Assembly (NCBI RefSeq): GCF_002797395.1
Contig: NZ_KZ454943.1
Span: forward strand, 3,137,966-3,201,965
DNA from: Bacillus solitudinis
Lineage (GTDB): Bacteria; Bacillota; Bacilli; Bacillales; Bacillaceae_D
Reading direction: 5' to 3'
Length of the DNA stretch: 64,000 bases
Notes under the pieces: model-generated
What the model was told of the DNA's origin: nothing
Databases searched by the model: none
What the model saw: the letters and a program-made list of their open reading frames with translations, nothing else
Shown: positions 51,659-60,379 of the stretch, in pieces
Layout: each line of letters starts with the position of its first letter
Numbering within the stretch: position 1 is the first letter of the stretch
Program-made: the position numbers and the translations under genes

Positions 51659-52666
51659 TCACTTTTTTAATAATAAATACATAAAATAGGGGGCCCCGAT
51701 TAATGCGACCATGATCCCTGTTGGAATTCCATCAGGTTCAACTAAGTTACGGCCGATTGTGTCAGCAAGTATTAAAAGCCAACCACCAATTAAAATGGCG
51801 ACAGGGATATATAATTGATTACTAGGTCCAACCAAAGATTTGGCAATATGCGGGGCCATAAGACCAATAAAGGCAATGCCTCCTGTAACTGATACGGCTG
51901 AAGCAGCGAGAGCAATTGCTGTTAAGAGAAGGACAATACGCTCCCGCTCAAGTGAAACACCGACACCAATTGCGATTGGTTCACCAAGTCCTAGAATGTT
52001 TAAACGATTCGCTTTATATAAAGTAAAAGGAATTAGAATCACTAACCAAGGAAGGATTGCCCAAATAAATGGCCAATCAGAACCCCAAATGCTCCCGGCT
52101 AACCATTTTGCGATAAAATCCACTTTAAAAGGATCAACAGAAGAGAAGAGAAGAATCATTACACCTGATAGTGCCATAGAAAAACCAATACCTGTTAGCA
52201 CCAAACGAACTGGTTGAAGACCTGTTGTCCTACTATAAGAGAATAAATAGATAGCACTGGCAGTTAATAAGGCAGAAACAAAAGCCACAATAGGTAATAA
52301 GTAAACAAAGGCTCCTTCTTGAACCGGGAAAAACAAATAGTAAACGGCTACCCCAACGCCGGCACCCGAATTAATCCCAATTATGCCGGGATCGGCTAAA
52401 TCATTTCGAGTAATTCCCTGCAAAATAGCACCTGATAAGGCTAATGCCATTCCTGCTAATAAAGTAACGATGATTCGGGGTAATCGAACGGAAAACAAAA
52501 TAAACTCCTCATTAAAACTACCTTGGCCGAGAAAGATAGGGATCATTCTATCGTAAGAAAGAGGAGAGTAACCAATTCTGATACTGATAGCAACTGTTAT
52601 GATAATCAAAGCTATTAAGATAGAGACAATCATTCTTTGTTTTTTTATTAACGCCGGATGAATCAT
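51659..52666 (-). CDS. FecCD-family siderophore ABC permease (FhuG-like)
   Basis: A 335-residue permease with about nine to ten membrane helices. FecCD hallmarks: RLPRIIVTLLAGMALALSGA (about 53-72), RNDLADPGIIGINSGAG (about 77-93) and GGIAFIGLMAPHIAKSLVGP in the cytoplasmic coupling region near 247. Its start overlaps the stop of the other permease by four bases. It is the last gene of the Fur-box operon. Works as a heterodimer with the upstream product to import a ferric siderophore. Confidence 0.93.
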   Translation of the reverse strand: MIHPALIKKQRMIVSILIALIIITVAISIRIGYSPLSYDRMIPIFLGQGSFNEEFILFSVRLPRIIVTLLAGMALALSGAILQGITRNDLADPGIIGINSGAGVGVAVYYLFFPVQEGAFVYLLPIVAFVSALLTASAIYLFSYSRTTGLQPVRLVLTGIGFSMALSGVMILLFSSVDPFKVDFIAKWLAGSIWGSDWPFIWAILPWLVILIPFTLYKANRLNILGLGEPIAIGVGVSLERERIVLLLTAIALAASAVSVTGGIAFIGLMAPHIAKSLVGPSNQLYIPVAILIGGWLLILADTIGRNLVEPDGIPTGIMVALIGAPYFMYLLLKK

Positions 52667-53721
52667 GTGAATCCTTTCCCTCCTTTACGAACAATGAAGA
52701 GGAAAAATGGCAGGCCGATAATGGATACAATCGCAACAACAGGTGTTTCATAAGGGGCACTAATGGTACGCCCAACTAAATCTGCTATTAGCATAAAGCT
52801 AGATCCCACAAGCACTGACATCGGTATGATAGAACGATAGTCATTCCCAACAATTGCTCGAACTATATGGGGCACCATCAATCCAATAAATGCCATATTC
52901 CCAATAAGAGCAACGGCGGCACCAGCGAGAATAATGATTACAGTAAAGAGAACGCTTTTTACTAAAGTCGTATTTTGCCCTAAACCAACGGCTACTTCTT
53001 CACTGAGACTTAGAATCGTTAACTGTTTAGAAAGGAAAAGGGATATAAGTAGACCAATCAAAATAAATGGAACAATCGCTTGAAGCTGGTCCCATGTTGT
53101 GCCGATCATCCCACCTGCTGTCCACATAGAAACTTCCTTTGAAATTTTATAATATATACCAATACCCTCAGCAAGGGCAGAAAGAAAAGCTGTAACAGCT
53201 GCACCAGCTAATACAATTCGAAAAGGGGAAAAACCGCCTTTTTTAAGCAACCCAACACCGATCACCATCAGCGTACCTACTGCAGCTCCAATAAAGCAAG
53301 CCACCATCAGAATGAAGTAATTAGCTGATGGTATAAAAGCTATCGTCATGGCTAGTGCAAGATTCGATCCAGCAGTTAAGCCAAGTAAACCAGGATCAGC
53401 TAATGGATTTCTTGTTACCCCTTGCATAATTGCCCCGGCTACTGCTAATGCAGCCCCTACAAAGATTGCAGCAACAGCACGAGGGAAGCGTATCTCTCGG
53501 AGCATAGAGAGTGTAGGGCCAGTTTCATTTGTTACTAGGGCTAACCATATATCAGTGACCCCGGTTTTAGCAGCCCCAAATATCATAGCGGTAACAAATA
53601 TACCAATAAAAATCAATAGGCCGATCAGAAATTTTAAAATAAATGGAATGGTAAGCTGTTTTTCATTTTTCATCTGATTCTCTTCTTTTCTTTTAAAATA
53701 ATAAGAGGAGAAATTCTTCAT
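52663..53721 (-). CDS. FecCD-family siderophore ABC permease (FhuB-like)
   Basis: A 352-residue partner permease with the same landmarks: EIRFPRAVAAIFVGAALAVAG, TRNPLADPGLLGLTAGSN and GNMAFIGLMVPHIVRAIVG. TGGAGGAG lies seven bases before the ATG at 53721, supporting this start over an internal ATG 16 codons later. It begins 21 bases after the binding-protein stop. Heterodimeric ferric-siderophore import is standard for this family; the exact siderophore is unknown. Confidence 0.93.
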   Translation of the reverse strand: MKNFSSYYFKRKEENQMKNEKQLTIPFILKFLIGLLIFIGIFVTAMIFGAAKTGVTDIWLALVTNETGPTLSMLREIRFPRAVAAIFVGAALAVAGAIMQGVTRNPLADPGLLGLTAGSNLALAMTIAFIPSANYFILMVACFIGAAVGTLMVIGVGLLKKGGFSPFRIVLAGAAVTAFLSALAEGIGIYYKISKEVSMWTAGGMIGTTWDQLQAIVPFILIGLLISLFLSKQLTILSLSEEVAVGLGQNTTLVKSVLFTVIIILAGAAVALIGNMAFIGLMVPHIVRAIVGNDYRSIIPMSVLVGSSFMLIADLVGRTISAPYETPVVAIVSIIGLPFFLFIVRKGGKGFT

Positions 53722-53742
53722 AGAAGAACTCCTCCAAGCAGG

Positions 53743-54669
53743 TTAGTTACCAAGAAAGCTGTCTGTAAAGAATTCTAATTGATAATCTAAGGTAATCGGG
53801 TCATTAAAATAAAATTCTGCTGCATTTGCAGTAAACACACGATTATTTTTAACTGCTGGGATATTGTTGTACGTTTCCGTTTCTTGGAACGAAATATCTG
53901 CCCCATCAGAACTCAAAATAATATAGTCACCGGCATACTCAGGAAGTACTTCAACGGATAATGCATAATAACCTTCGTTTAATGCCATTTCTTTTACTTT
54001 TTCAGGCATAGCTAATTTCATTTCTTGATAAAGAATCTCTGTCCCACGGCCCCAGTTATCGCCAAAAACATATAGCTGCTTATCGAAGTTTTCAATAACA
54101 GAAACTGTAGCATCTTCACCAATTTTTGCTTTAACCTCAACGCCTGCTTGATGAGCACGTTCTTTGAAATCATCAATCCAATTTTGCGCTTCTGCCTCTT
54201 TATTTAGAAGCTTACCAATTTCTAAATGCTGCGTTAAATAATCAACGGCTCCATAAGTATACGTGATAGTGGGAGCAATCTCTCCTAATTTCTCAAGGTT
54301 GTTATTAGAAGGGGAGGCAATAATTAAGTCTGGTTCTAGTTCTATAATTTTTTCTAAGCTTTCGTCGGTTACTTCTTCAGCATTTTTTAAATAGGGCTCG
54401 TAACGTGGATTCATTTTTGCCCATGAATCAACCCCAACAATATTCACATCAAGTGCCATAACACTACCCGCATTAAAGGCTGCTAATACAACCACACGTT
54501 GTGGATCACTAGGAACCTCAATTGGGCCATTTTCGGATTCATATGTAATAAATTCTGGTTTTTCGTCTTCCTTGGTATCTTCATTGTTTGAATTTGCAGA
54601 TGACTCATTGTTGCAAGCACTAATAATTAACACTAAGAGCAGAATAAATGGGACTAATCTTTTCTTCAT
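53743..54669 (-). CDS. Ferric-siderophore binding lipoprotein (FhuD/FecB-like)
   Basis: A 308-residue periplasmic-binding lipoprotein: signal peptide with lipobox ISAC (Cys about 19), Asn/Glu-rich linker, then DPQRVVVLAAFNAGSVMALDVN, typical of class III siderophore-binding proteins, and EPDLIIASPSNNN at the domain boundary. The start codon lies 50 bases inside the ATPase gene, so translation is likely coupled. Residues resemble the hydroxamate group, but catecholate or citrate types cannot be excluded. Confidence 0.9.
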   Translation of the reverse strand: MKKRLVPFILLLVLIISACNNESSANSNNEDTKEDEKPEFITYESENGPIEVPSDPQRVVVLAAFNAGSVMALDVNIVGVDSWAKMNPRYEPYLKNAEEVTDESLEKIIELEPDLIIASPSNNNLEKLGEIAPTITYTYGAVDYLTQHLEIGKLLNKEAEAQNWIDDFKERAHQAGVEVKAKIGEDATVSVIENFDKQLYVFGDNWGRGTEILYQEMKLAMPEKVKEMALNEGYYALSVEVLPEYAGDYIILSSDGADISFQETETYNNIPAVKNNRVFTANAAEFYFNDPITLDYQLEFFTDSFLGN

Positions 54670-55465
54670 TTGTAGAATCTCCTTTTAGTAAATTGTAAGT
54701 TATACACATTGGTTTATTTGTTCGAGGGTCATTTCCAATGACAGCGTCAATATGAAAAACCTTCTTTAACACATCTTGCTTAATTACTTCTATACAAGTA
54801 CCAGCCTTGATTATTTCACCATCCTTTAGAGCGATGATATAGTCAGCAAACCTGGCAGCTTGATTTAAATCATGAAGGACCATAACAATTGTTCGTCCTT
54901 GTTCCTCATTCAATTTCTGCAACAGTTCAAGTACTTCTAATTGATGAGCCATATCAAGGTAGGTAGTGGGTTCGTCAAGAAAAATGATTTCTGTTTCTTG
55001 AGCAAGTGCCATAGCAATCCACACTCGTTGACGTTGACCTCCTGATAGGGCATCAACGGGTCGATACTTAAAGTCAAGCGTTCCTGTTACTTCAAGTGCC
55101 CAATCTATCACTTCGTAATCTCTTTTTGTTAAACGTCCCAACCCTTTCTGATAAGGGAATCGACCATAAGATACGAGCTCGCCGACAGTTAATCCACTCG
55201 CACTTTCTGGTGATTGCGGTAGAATCGCCATTTTTTTAGCAAGCACTTTCGTATTTTCTTTCAAAATACTTTCACCGTCTATAATGACTTTACCGGATTG
55301 GTAGGGAATGATTCGAGTAATTGCTTTCAGTAAGGTAGATTTACCACAGCCATTCGGTCCAATAATGGTCGTTATTTTTTTATCAGGAATCTCAACACTG
55401 AGTTTTTTTACAATGAGATGTTCACCGTAGCCAATGTTTAAATCATCCGTATAAAGGCGAAACAT
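54620..55465 (-). CDS. Siderophore ABC transporter ATPase (FhuC/FecE-like)
   Basis: A 281-residue ATPase with Walker A GPNGCGKST (about 36-44), signature LSGGQRQRVWIAMAL (about 137-151), Walker B IIFLDEPTTYLD and the switch histidine in VLHDLN. The ATG at 55465 follows GGAGG; the longer frame to 55516 runs into the Fur box. It is the first gene of the operon, which is an uncommon order (ATPase, binding protein, permease, permease). Its C-terminal 16 codons overlap the binding-protein gene. Confidence 0.93.
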   Translation of the reverse strand: MFRLYTDDLNIGYGEHLIVKKLSVEIPDKKITTIIGPNGCGKSTLLKAITRIIPYQSGKVIIDGESILKENTKVLAKKMAILPQSPESASGLTVGELVSYGRFPYQKGLGRLTKRDYEVIDWALEVTGTLDFKYRPVDALSGGQRQRVWIAMALAQETEIIFLDEPTTYLDMAHQLEVLELLQKLNEEQGRTIVMVLHDLNQAARFADYIIALKDGEIIKAGTCIEVIKQDVLKKVFHIDAVIGNDPRTNKPMCITYNLLKGDSTNEEKISPIYSALSVNY

Positions 55466-55492
55466 TTTACAACCTCCATTTCTTACCATATA

Positions 55493-55511
55493 ATTGATAA
55501 TAATTATCAAT
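55493..55511. promoter_or_regulatory. Fur box
   Basis: ATTGATAATAATTATCAAT is a perfect 19-bp palindrome containing the classical 7-1-7 motif TGATAATnATTATCA (55495-55509). It sits 28 bases upstream of the ATPase start codon, so the siderophore operon should be repressed by Fe2+-Fur. Confidence 0.93.
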
Positions 55512-56013
55512 ATCACTCATGTTCCTACTATAAAACTAACTTAATTTGCTGTCAATAAATTTTTTTATAGAAAAAAAGGAAAGCATCACAGGTTTTAATT
55601 AAGAAAGTAACCTTAGAAATTTGTAAGAGAAGGGAAGAATAAAGCTTAATATAGAATGGTTAGAAAGATTTGAGGTTTAAGTTTTAGATTCTGAAAAAAG
55701 TGTGATGAGCTCATGAATCAAGGAACGAAAGAGGTTTTTATGTCACTTTTGCCTTTGCACATATTTATCTTTTTAGGGACTACAATGAACCACTGAAGAT
55801 TTATTAAAAAATCACCTTTTTAATACTATTAACGTGGTCCAGACTAAGCTTAATAGATAAAAAAATCGGGAGTCTTATTTCTCCCAATTTAGACAGTTTT
55901 TTTTGTTTGTGAAGAAAGTGGTCTGCTATATTTATTTTGCACCTGTTTACAGTTTAATTCATCTAGAATTACTAGGCCCATTGAATTCGAATTCAAAAAA
56001 AGGACGTGAGTAG
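55512..56013. other. Intergenic region, one hairpin
   Basis: About 500 AT-rich bases between divergent operons. AAATCGGGAG (about 55863-55872) can pair with CTCCCAATTT (55881-55890) with a wobble, forming a modest hairpin. No ORF with a ribosome binding site and no cre or Fur box was recognised close to the pectate lyase gene. Confidence 0.4.
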
Positions 56014-57015
56014 ATGATGAAAGCAAGTTGGTTAAAAATGGTTGTGTGTAGTTTAATGTTAACTTTTTTTGTAGGTTTGTCCTTACAACCGGTCCATGCT
56101 AGTTCGCCAGACTTTAGCATGAAAGGTTTTGCTACCTTTAATGGTGGAACGACTGGAGGCGCGGGTGGTGATACTGTAACTGTTCACACTGGAGATGAAC
56201 TCCTACAGGCATTATCCTCAAAGAACAAAAATACACCATTAACTATCTATGTAGATGGTACGATTACTCCAAATAATACTTCAAATAGTAAAATAGACAT
56301 TAAAGATGTATCTGATGTTTCCATTTTGGGAGTGGGAACCAATGGGGAATTTGATGGTATTGGTATTAAAATTTGGAGAGCAGATAATATAATTATACGC
56401 AACCTTACCATTCATGAAGTAAACACTGGTGATAAAGGTGCAATCAATATTGAAGGGCCTTCAAGTAATATTTGGGTGGATCATAATGAACTTTATGCTA
56501 GTTTAGATGTGCATAAAGATTATTATGATGGTTTATTTGATGTGAAGCGTGGTGCCTATAACATTACCTTCTCATGGAACTATGTTCATGATGGTTGGAA
56601 AGCCATGTTAATGGGATCATCTGACAGCGATAATGCTGACAGAAATATCACGTTCCACCATAACCATTTCCAAAATTTAAACTCACGTGTTCCAAGCTTC
56701 CGCTATGGAAAAGGCCACCTTTATAATAACTACTTTGAAAATATTGAGGGATCAGGGATTAATGCACGTATGGGAGCTGAACTTCTTGTCGAAAATAACT
56801 TCTTTGAAAATTCAAATAATCCATTAGGCTACTGGTATAGCAGTTCAACTGGATACTGGAATGTATCAAACAACTTATACGTTAACAGTACAGGAAGTCA
56901 ACCGACATCATCGACGACAAGCTATACCGTACCTTATAGTTATCCCCTTACTCCAGTTCAGGATGTGAAATCGATCGTTACGCAATATGCAGGTACAGGT
57001 GTGATTCAACCATAG
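56014..57015 (+). CDS. Secreted pectate lyase (PL1 family)
   Basis: A 333-residue exoenzyme with a Sec signal peptide (about 1-29, cleavage after VHA). The parallel beta-helix of polysaccharide lyase family 1 is evident: [20 protein letters not shown] at the start, [42 protein letters not shown] with Ca2+-binding acids, [33 protein letters not shown] with the catalytic arginine, typical of Bacillus PL1 enzymes. AGGACGTGAG precedes the tandem ATGs at 56014 and 56017. It cleaves polygalacturonate by beta-elimination. Its galacturonate-type products are chemically related to the aldarate operon 3 kb on. Confidence 0.94.
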   Translation: MMKASWLKMVVCSLMLTFFVGLSLQPVHASSPDFSMKGFATFNGGTTGGAGGDTVTVHTGDELLQALSSKNKNTPLTIYVDGTITPNNTSNSKIDIKDVSDVSILGVGTNGEFDGIGIKIWRADNIIIRNLTIHEVNTGDKGAINIEGPSSNIWVDHNELYASLDVHKDYYDGLFDVKRGAYNITFSWNYVHDGWKAMLMGSSDSDNADRNITFHHNHFQNLNSRVPSFRYGKGHLYNNYFENIEGSGINARMGAELLVENNFFENSNNPLGYWYSSSTGYWNVSNNLYVNSTGSQPTSSTTSYTVPYSYPLTPVQDVKSIVTQYAGTGVIQP

Positions 57016-57020
57016 GTTAG

Positions 57021-57080
57021 TAAGCCGTCCACCGGGCGGCTTATTTCTATTTGAAAAGAAGCCAAAAATTTTTGGCTTCT
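57021..57080. terminator. Paired terminators between pectate lyase and Gln/Asn-rich gene
   Basis: TAAGCCG (57021-57027) pairs with CGGCTTA (57037-57043) after the lyase. Then a perfect 24-base palindrome AGAAGCCAAAAA / TTTTTGGCTTCT (57057-57080) lies beyond the minus-strand gene. Confidence 0.7.
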
Positions 57081-57111
57081 CAAGAACTAAAACGTTAGAA
57101 ATGAGCTACGT

Positions 57112-57414
57112 TTATTGATCATTATTTTGTTGATTATTTTGCTGTTGATTATTTTGTTTTTGAGAGCCGCCATTACCTATAGAGTTTGTGGTCTTACTAA
57201 TGGCTTGAGCAGTTTGATTAACAGCATTCGTAGCGATATTTTCAGTTGCTTGAAGAGTATTTTGGACAGCATCAAAAACCACATCAGTTCCATTATTAAT
57301 TGTGTTTGCAACAGTTTGGGTTGCATTTTGTTGATTTCGTTGATTTTGTTGTTGCTGGTTCTGTTGGTTCTGTTGGTTTTGTTGATTATTATTATTACGA
57401 TTCTGATTTGACAA
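57112..57414 (-). CDS. Gln/Asn-rich small protein
   Basis: A 100-residue protein with TTG start (complement at 57412-57414) and an ideal AGGAGGTG ribosome binding site. Gln/Asn-rich ends (MSNQNRNNNNQQNQQNQQ; NNQQQNNQQNNDQ) flank a central helical-looking segment (VANTINNGTDVVFDAVQNTL, ENIATNAVNQTAQAISKTT) with regularly spaced Thr, Val and Ala. The composition is prion-like, and reminiscent of spore-associated small proteins, but no family was recognised. It is a likely structural sibling of the Asn-rich protein at 46778. Confidence 0.75.
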   Translation of the reverse strand: MSNQNRNNNNQQNQQNQQNQQQQNQRNQQNATQTVANTINNGTDVVFDAVQNTLQATENIATNAVNQTAQAISKTTNSIGNGGSQKQNNQQQNNQQNNDQ

Positions 57415-57566
57415 TTTTCTTCACCTCCTGAATCCTAGACTGTGTACTTATCAATAATTTATCCAATATCTTTATAAAAAATTAAGTAACTATTTTATCA
57501 TAAAATTGTAAACATTCTGATACAAGATTATTGGAAGAATAAATAAGAAGTAAGGTGGTAATCGTT

Positions 57567-58194
57567 ATGGGCGATATGATCATACTAAAAGAGGAGTTCC
57601 ACAAAACAAAACTAGAAAAAAACTTAAAATGGCTTTTCCCACCTAATGAGTGGAATCTTATTGCGAAACCTCAAAATTAATTATTAAAACAAAAAACAAA
57701 CAGATTTTTGGCAAATAACACATTATGGTTTTCAAGTAGATAATGGACATTTTTTGTATTATGAAGTAAACGGAGATTTTAGATTAACTACTAAAGTGAA
57801 TTCTGAACCAGTGAATAGATATGACCAAGCTGGTTTAATGGTGCGTTTTTCAAGTAATAGTTGGTTAAAAACATCTGTTGAATATATACCTGATGGACAT
57901 AGTAAGTTAGGTGTTGTTGTGACTAATCAAGGTTATTCTGATTGGTCAAGTCAGGAATTTTTAGAAGAGCAAAATTCACTTTATTATCGGATAACAAGAA
58001 GAGAAGATAATTACTATGTTGATTATTCATTAGACGGTCTATAGTGGAGACAAATAAGAATAACCCACCTTATTGAAGAGACAAATAATATTAAAGCTGG
58101 TATCTATGCTTGCTGTCCACAAGGAGAAGGCTACGAAGCTGAGTTTGACTTTATTAAAATTGAAAAAATAGATAATGGAACAAAAGTATATTAA
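57567..58194 (+). pseudogene. DUF1349 concanavalin-like protein, broken
   Basis: A decayed gene of the DUF1349 family. It starts at ATG 57567 after AAGGTGG and reads to a stop at 57680 (WLFPPNEWNLIAKPQN). It continues in another frame from about 57690 (TDFWQITHYGFQVDNGHFLYYEVNGDF), reaches a TAG at 58042-58044 inside DGL-WRQIRITHL, and ends at 58194. Thus one frameshift and one nonsense codon. Spacing and order of motifs match intact relatives of about 200 residues. The next 80 bases contain a further short open stretch (NDNGGSEFDFFVFK) that might be another remnant. Confidence 0.82.
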
Positions 58195-58403
58195 CCATTA
58201 ACAAAATAATGCATTTATTGAAGTTACTATCTTTACAATGATAATGGTGGTAGTGAGTTTGATTTCTTTGTTTTTAAATAGAAGAAAATAACTTGAGTGT
58301 TTTTCAGTATGTCTACTTATAAAAGTGGAATTATATAAACGATAGCGTTACTCTAGGTGATTTATAATTAAACAGAGTAATCAAATGAACAGGAGGTCTA
58401 ACG

Positions 58404-58559
58404 GTGGAAAAAGATAAAAGTCAAGATGATTTAAATTTAAGTTTGAAAAAAAAGATTAATGAAGAAACTTTAGAAATAAGTTCCACAGGATATGGATTTG
58501 TATATGTTCCAAATGAAACCGAAGTAGACCAAAAATTCCATCAGAAGAAATTAGAATAG
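58404..58559 (+). CDS. Small hydrophilic protein, 51 residues
   Basis: GTG at 58404 follows AGGAGGTC (58391-58398). The product is charged (EKDKSQDDLNLSLKKKINEE, then LEISSTGYGFVYVPNETEVD) and has no membrane segment. A strong terminator follows 22 bases after the stop, giving the gene a complete outline. No family recognised. Confidence 0.6.
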   Translation: MEKDKSQDDLNLSLKKKINEETLEISSTGYGFVYVPNETEVDQKFHQKKLE

Positions 58560-58581
58560 GTATGTTAACCCATCGAATATA

Positions 58582-58625
58582 AAAGAACAGGAATCTGTCT
58601 CTTATGGACAATTCCTGTTCTTTTT
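58582..58625 (+). terminator. Rho-independent terminator after the 51-residue gene
   Basis: 13-bp perfect stem AAAGAACAGGAAT (58582-58594) with ATTCCTGTTCTTT (58611-58623), then T run. Confidence 0.88.
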
Positions 58626-58628
58626 AGA

Positions 58629-58997
58629 CTAAATTGCTTTATGATAATATCCCCTTAGGTAATCACCTTCTACTACTTCTCCACAGCCTTCAACATAACT
58701 ACCCTCTGCAGAAATTATAATATAAGCAAAGCATCTTGACGCAGCTTCTATCAATGACGGTTACAACCCGCTATTGATCACCGTCCTCCTGATACCCTGG
58801 AAAATGTATAGCGATATTTACCATTCCACAGCTTTTCATAATCTATATTTTCTGTTTTTACATAGTACATTTCTTGATTATCCTTTATAGCATAGTCAGT
58901 TAATGGCTTAATTCCAGACGTTGTCTTATGTATATCTACTAAAACACTCGTTACAAATATGATTGCAACGAGTATTACAATTCCCCACTTTTTTCAT
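58629..58997 (-). pseudogene. Small membrane protein, frameshifted remnant
   Basis: On the minus strand a ribosome binding site (AGGAGAGA) precedes ATG at 58997, but the frame shifts after MKKVG in a four-G run. In the next frame it reads IVILVAIIFVTSVLVDIHKT and LTDYAIKDNQEMYYVKTENI, then a TGA. After a disrupted stretch with several stops it resumes as AYIIISAEGSYVEGCGEVVE and ends at 58629. One N-terminal membrane helix and an extracellular part are implied. Family not recognised; clearly non-functional as read. Confidence 0.65.
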
Positions 58998-59113
58998 TGT
59001 AATCTCTCCTGTCCAAATGCTGTCTTAGAATTCACTTATATATTTGCATGGGGAAAGGAGTGTTTAAAGAGAATAAAGAAAATATTAATAAAGAAAAAAG
59101 TTAATAATATGAA
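58998..59113. other. Spacer upstream of the aldarate promoter
   Basis: AT-rich; no ORF, hairpin or recognised site between the remnant on the minus strand and the operon promoter. Confidence 0.4.
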
Positions 59114-59142
59114 TTGACACTCAATTTAATTTGTCTTACAAT
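59114..59142 (+). promoter_or_regulatory. Sigma-A promoter of the glucarate/galactarate operon
   Basis: TTGACA (59114-59119), 17 bases, TACAAT (59137-59142). The -10 is buried in the left operator arm, so repressor binding would block polymerase. The untranslated leader is about 240 bases. Confidence 0.8.
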
Positions 59143-59171
59143 TGGAAAGTAATCTAATTGTAAGACAAATT
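59128..59171. promoter_or_regulatory. Tandem GntR-type operators (perfect 16-bp inverted repeat)
   Basis: AATTTGTCTTACAATT (59128-59143) and AATTGTAAGACAAATT (59156-59171) are perfect complements 12 bases apart. Each arm itself contains the FadR/UxuR-type motif TTGTnnnACAA (59131-59141 and its partner TTGTAAGACAA at 59158-59168), centres 27 bp apart. A GntR-family regulator is the expected ligand, and a remnant of such a gene lies at 62116. Confidence 0.75.
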
Positions 59172-59392
59172 GTAAATTTGATTGAAGTTGACCATTTTCT
59201 AAGAGGAAAGAAATGTAAGGGCGAGAGTAAAAACTTGGTATAGATAAATTAGTAAATTGAAAAATAAAGCGTTTTCTACACTAGCTGCAATAATTATAAA
59301 TTTCTTTATCTTCCTCTCAAGAATCTTCAGTCAGTAGCTTGTTGAACAATCTCATAAATCTAAATAATCATATGGAAGGTAGGCAATTTATT

Positions 59393-60328
59393 ATGACTAT
59401 TGAACGAAAATCACCAACAGGTATTTTAGGATTTCCAACAGCCCCTTTTAAAGAAAATGGAGTGTTAGATGAAAACGCATTAGCTGCAAACATTCAGTTT
59501 TTAGTAGATGAAGGTTTGTCATCAATTTTTATTGCTTGTGGTTCTGGAGAATTTCATGCAATTAACAAAAGCGAATATCAAGTTATGGTAGAGACTGCAG
59601 TGAAAGTTGTTAATGGCAAAGTTCCTATTTACACAGGGGTAGGTGGGAACATTACCACAGCTATAGAATTAGTAAAGCTTTCAAAAGATTTAGGTGCAGA
59701 TGGGTACTTAATTCTCCCTCCTTACTTAATTGTAGGTGAACAAAAAGGTCTTTATAACTATTACAAAGCAGTCATTGAAACAAGTGAATTAAATGCGATT
59801 ATATACCAACGAGATAATGCAATCTTCTCCTTAGAAACAGTTCAAAGATTAGTAGATAATTTTCCACAAATTGTCGGACTTAAAGATGGATATGGCAATA
59901 TGGAATTAGCTCTTGAATTTACGCAGACGCTTGGAGATAGAATTGAGTTTTTAAATGGTATGCCGTTTGCTGAAATTACAATGCCTGCATACGCAAATAT
60001 TGGGTTTAATTCATATTCTTCTGCAATGTCAAATTACATTCCACATATATCAAGGATTTACTACGATGCATTGCTTGGTGGAAATAAGGAGCTTGTACGC
60101 CAAATTTATGTAGATGTTATGCTTCCGCTTAACCGTATACGTCAGGCAAGAAAAGGTTATGCGGTATCCCTTATAAAAGCAGGAATGGAAATTATGGGTA
60201 TGGACGTCAGGGGTACTGTCCGTCCACCGGTTATTGAACTTGAAAAGGCTCACTATCATCAATTAGAGGCTGTTATAAAGAATACTTTAGAAAAATATCC
60301 AATTGTTAAAGAAGAAGTAAGAAGCTAA
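59393..60328 (+). CDS. kdgD: 5-dehydro-4-deoxyglucarate dehydratase
   Basis: A 311-residue DapA-superfamily TIM-barrel enzyme converting 5-keto-4-deoxyglucarate to 2,5-dioxovalerate with loss of water and CO2. It opens SPTGILGFPTAPFKENG and has the GSGEFHAINKSEY loop, Tyr in IIYQRDNAIF, and Schiff-base Lys in GLKDGYGNM (about 185). The ATG at 59393 follows GGAAGGTAGG; the in-frame start at 59339 has none. Similar to YcbC of the B. subtilis glucarate operon. The next gene uses its product. Confidence 0.93.
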   Translation: MTIERKSPTGILGFPTAPFKENGVLDENALAANIQFLVDEGLSSIFIACGSGEFHAINKSEYQVMVETAVKVVNGKVPIYTGVGGNITTAIELVKLSKDLGADGYLILPPYLIVGEQKGLYNYYKAVIETSELNAIIYQRDNAIFSLETVQRLVDNFPQIVGLKDGYGNMELALEFTQTLGDRIEFLNGMPFAEITMPAYANIGFNSYSSAMSNYIPHISRIYYDALLGGNKELVRQIYVDVMLPLNRIRQARKGYAVSLIKAGMEIMGMDVRGTVRPPVIELEKAHYHQLEAVIKNTLEKYPIVKEEVRS

Positions 60329-60379
60329 CTAGATACATTTCGTGAAAAGAAATTGTTAAATTAGAAATGGAGGATAAAC

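Noticed and set aside
57115-57411. Leu/Ile-rich plus-strand frame opposite the Gln/Asn-rich gene
   Set aside because: It is the complement of CAA/AAT codons; the minus strand has the ribosome binding site.
58042-58044. Possible recoded stop in the DUF1349 gene
   Set aside because: It is TAG, and the same gene also has a frameshift, so simple decay is the better explanation.
58779-58790. TGA in the minus-strand membrane-protein remnant as a second Sec codon
   Set aside because: It is followed closely by further stop codons and a frame change, with no catalytic-Cys context.
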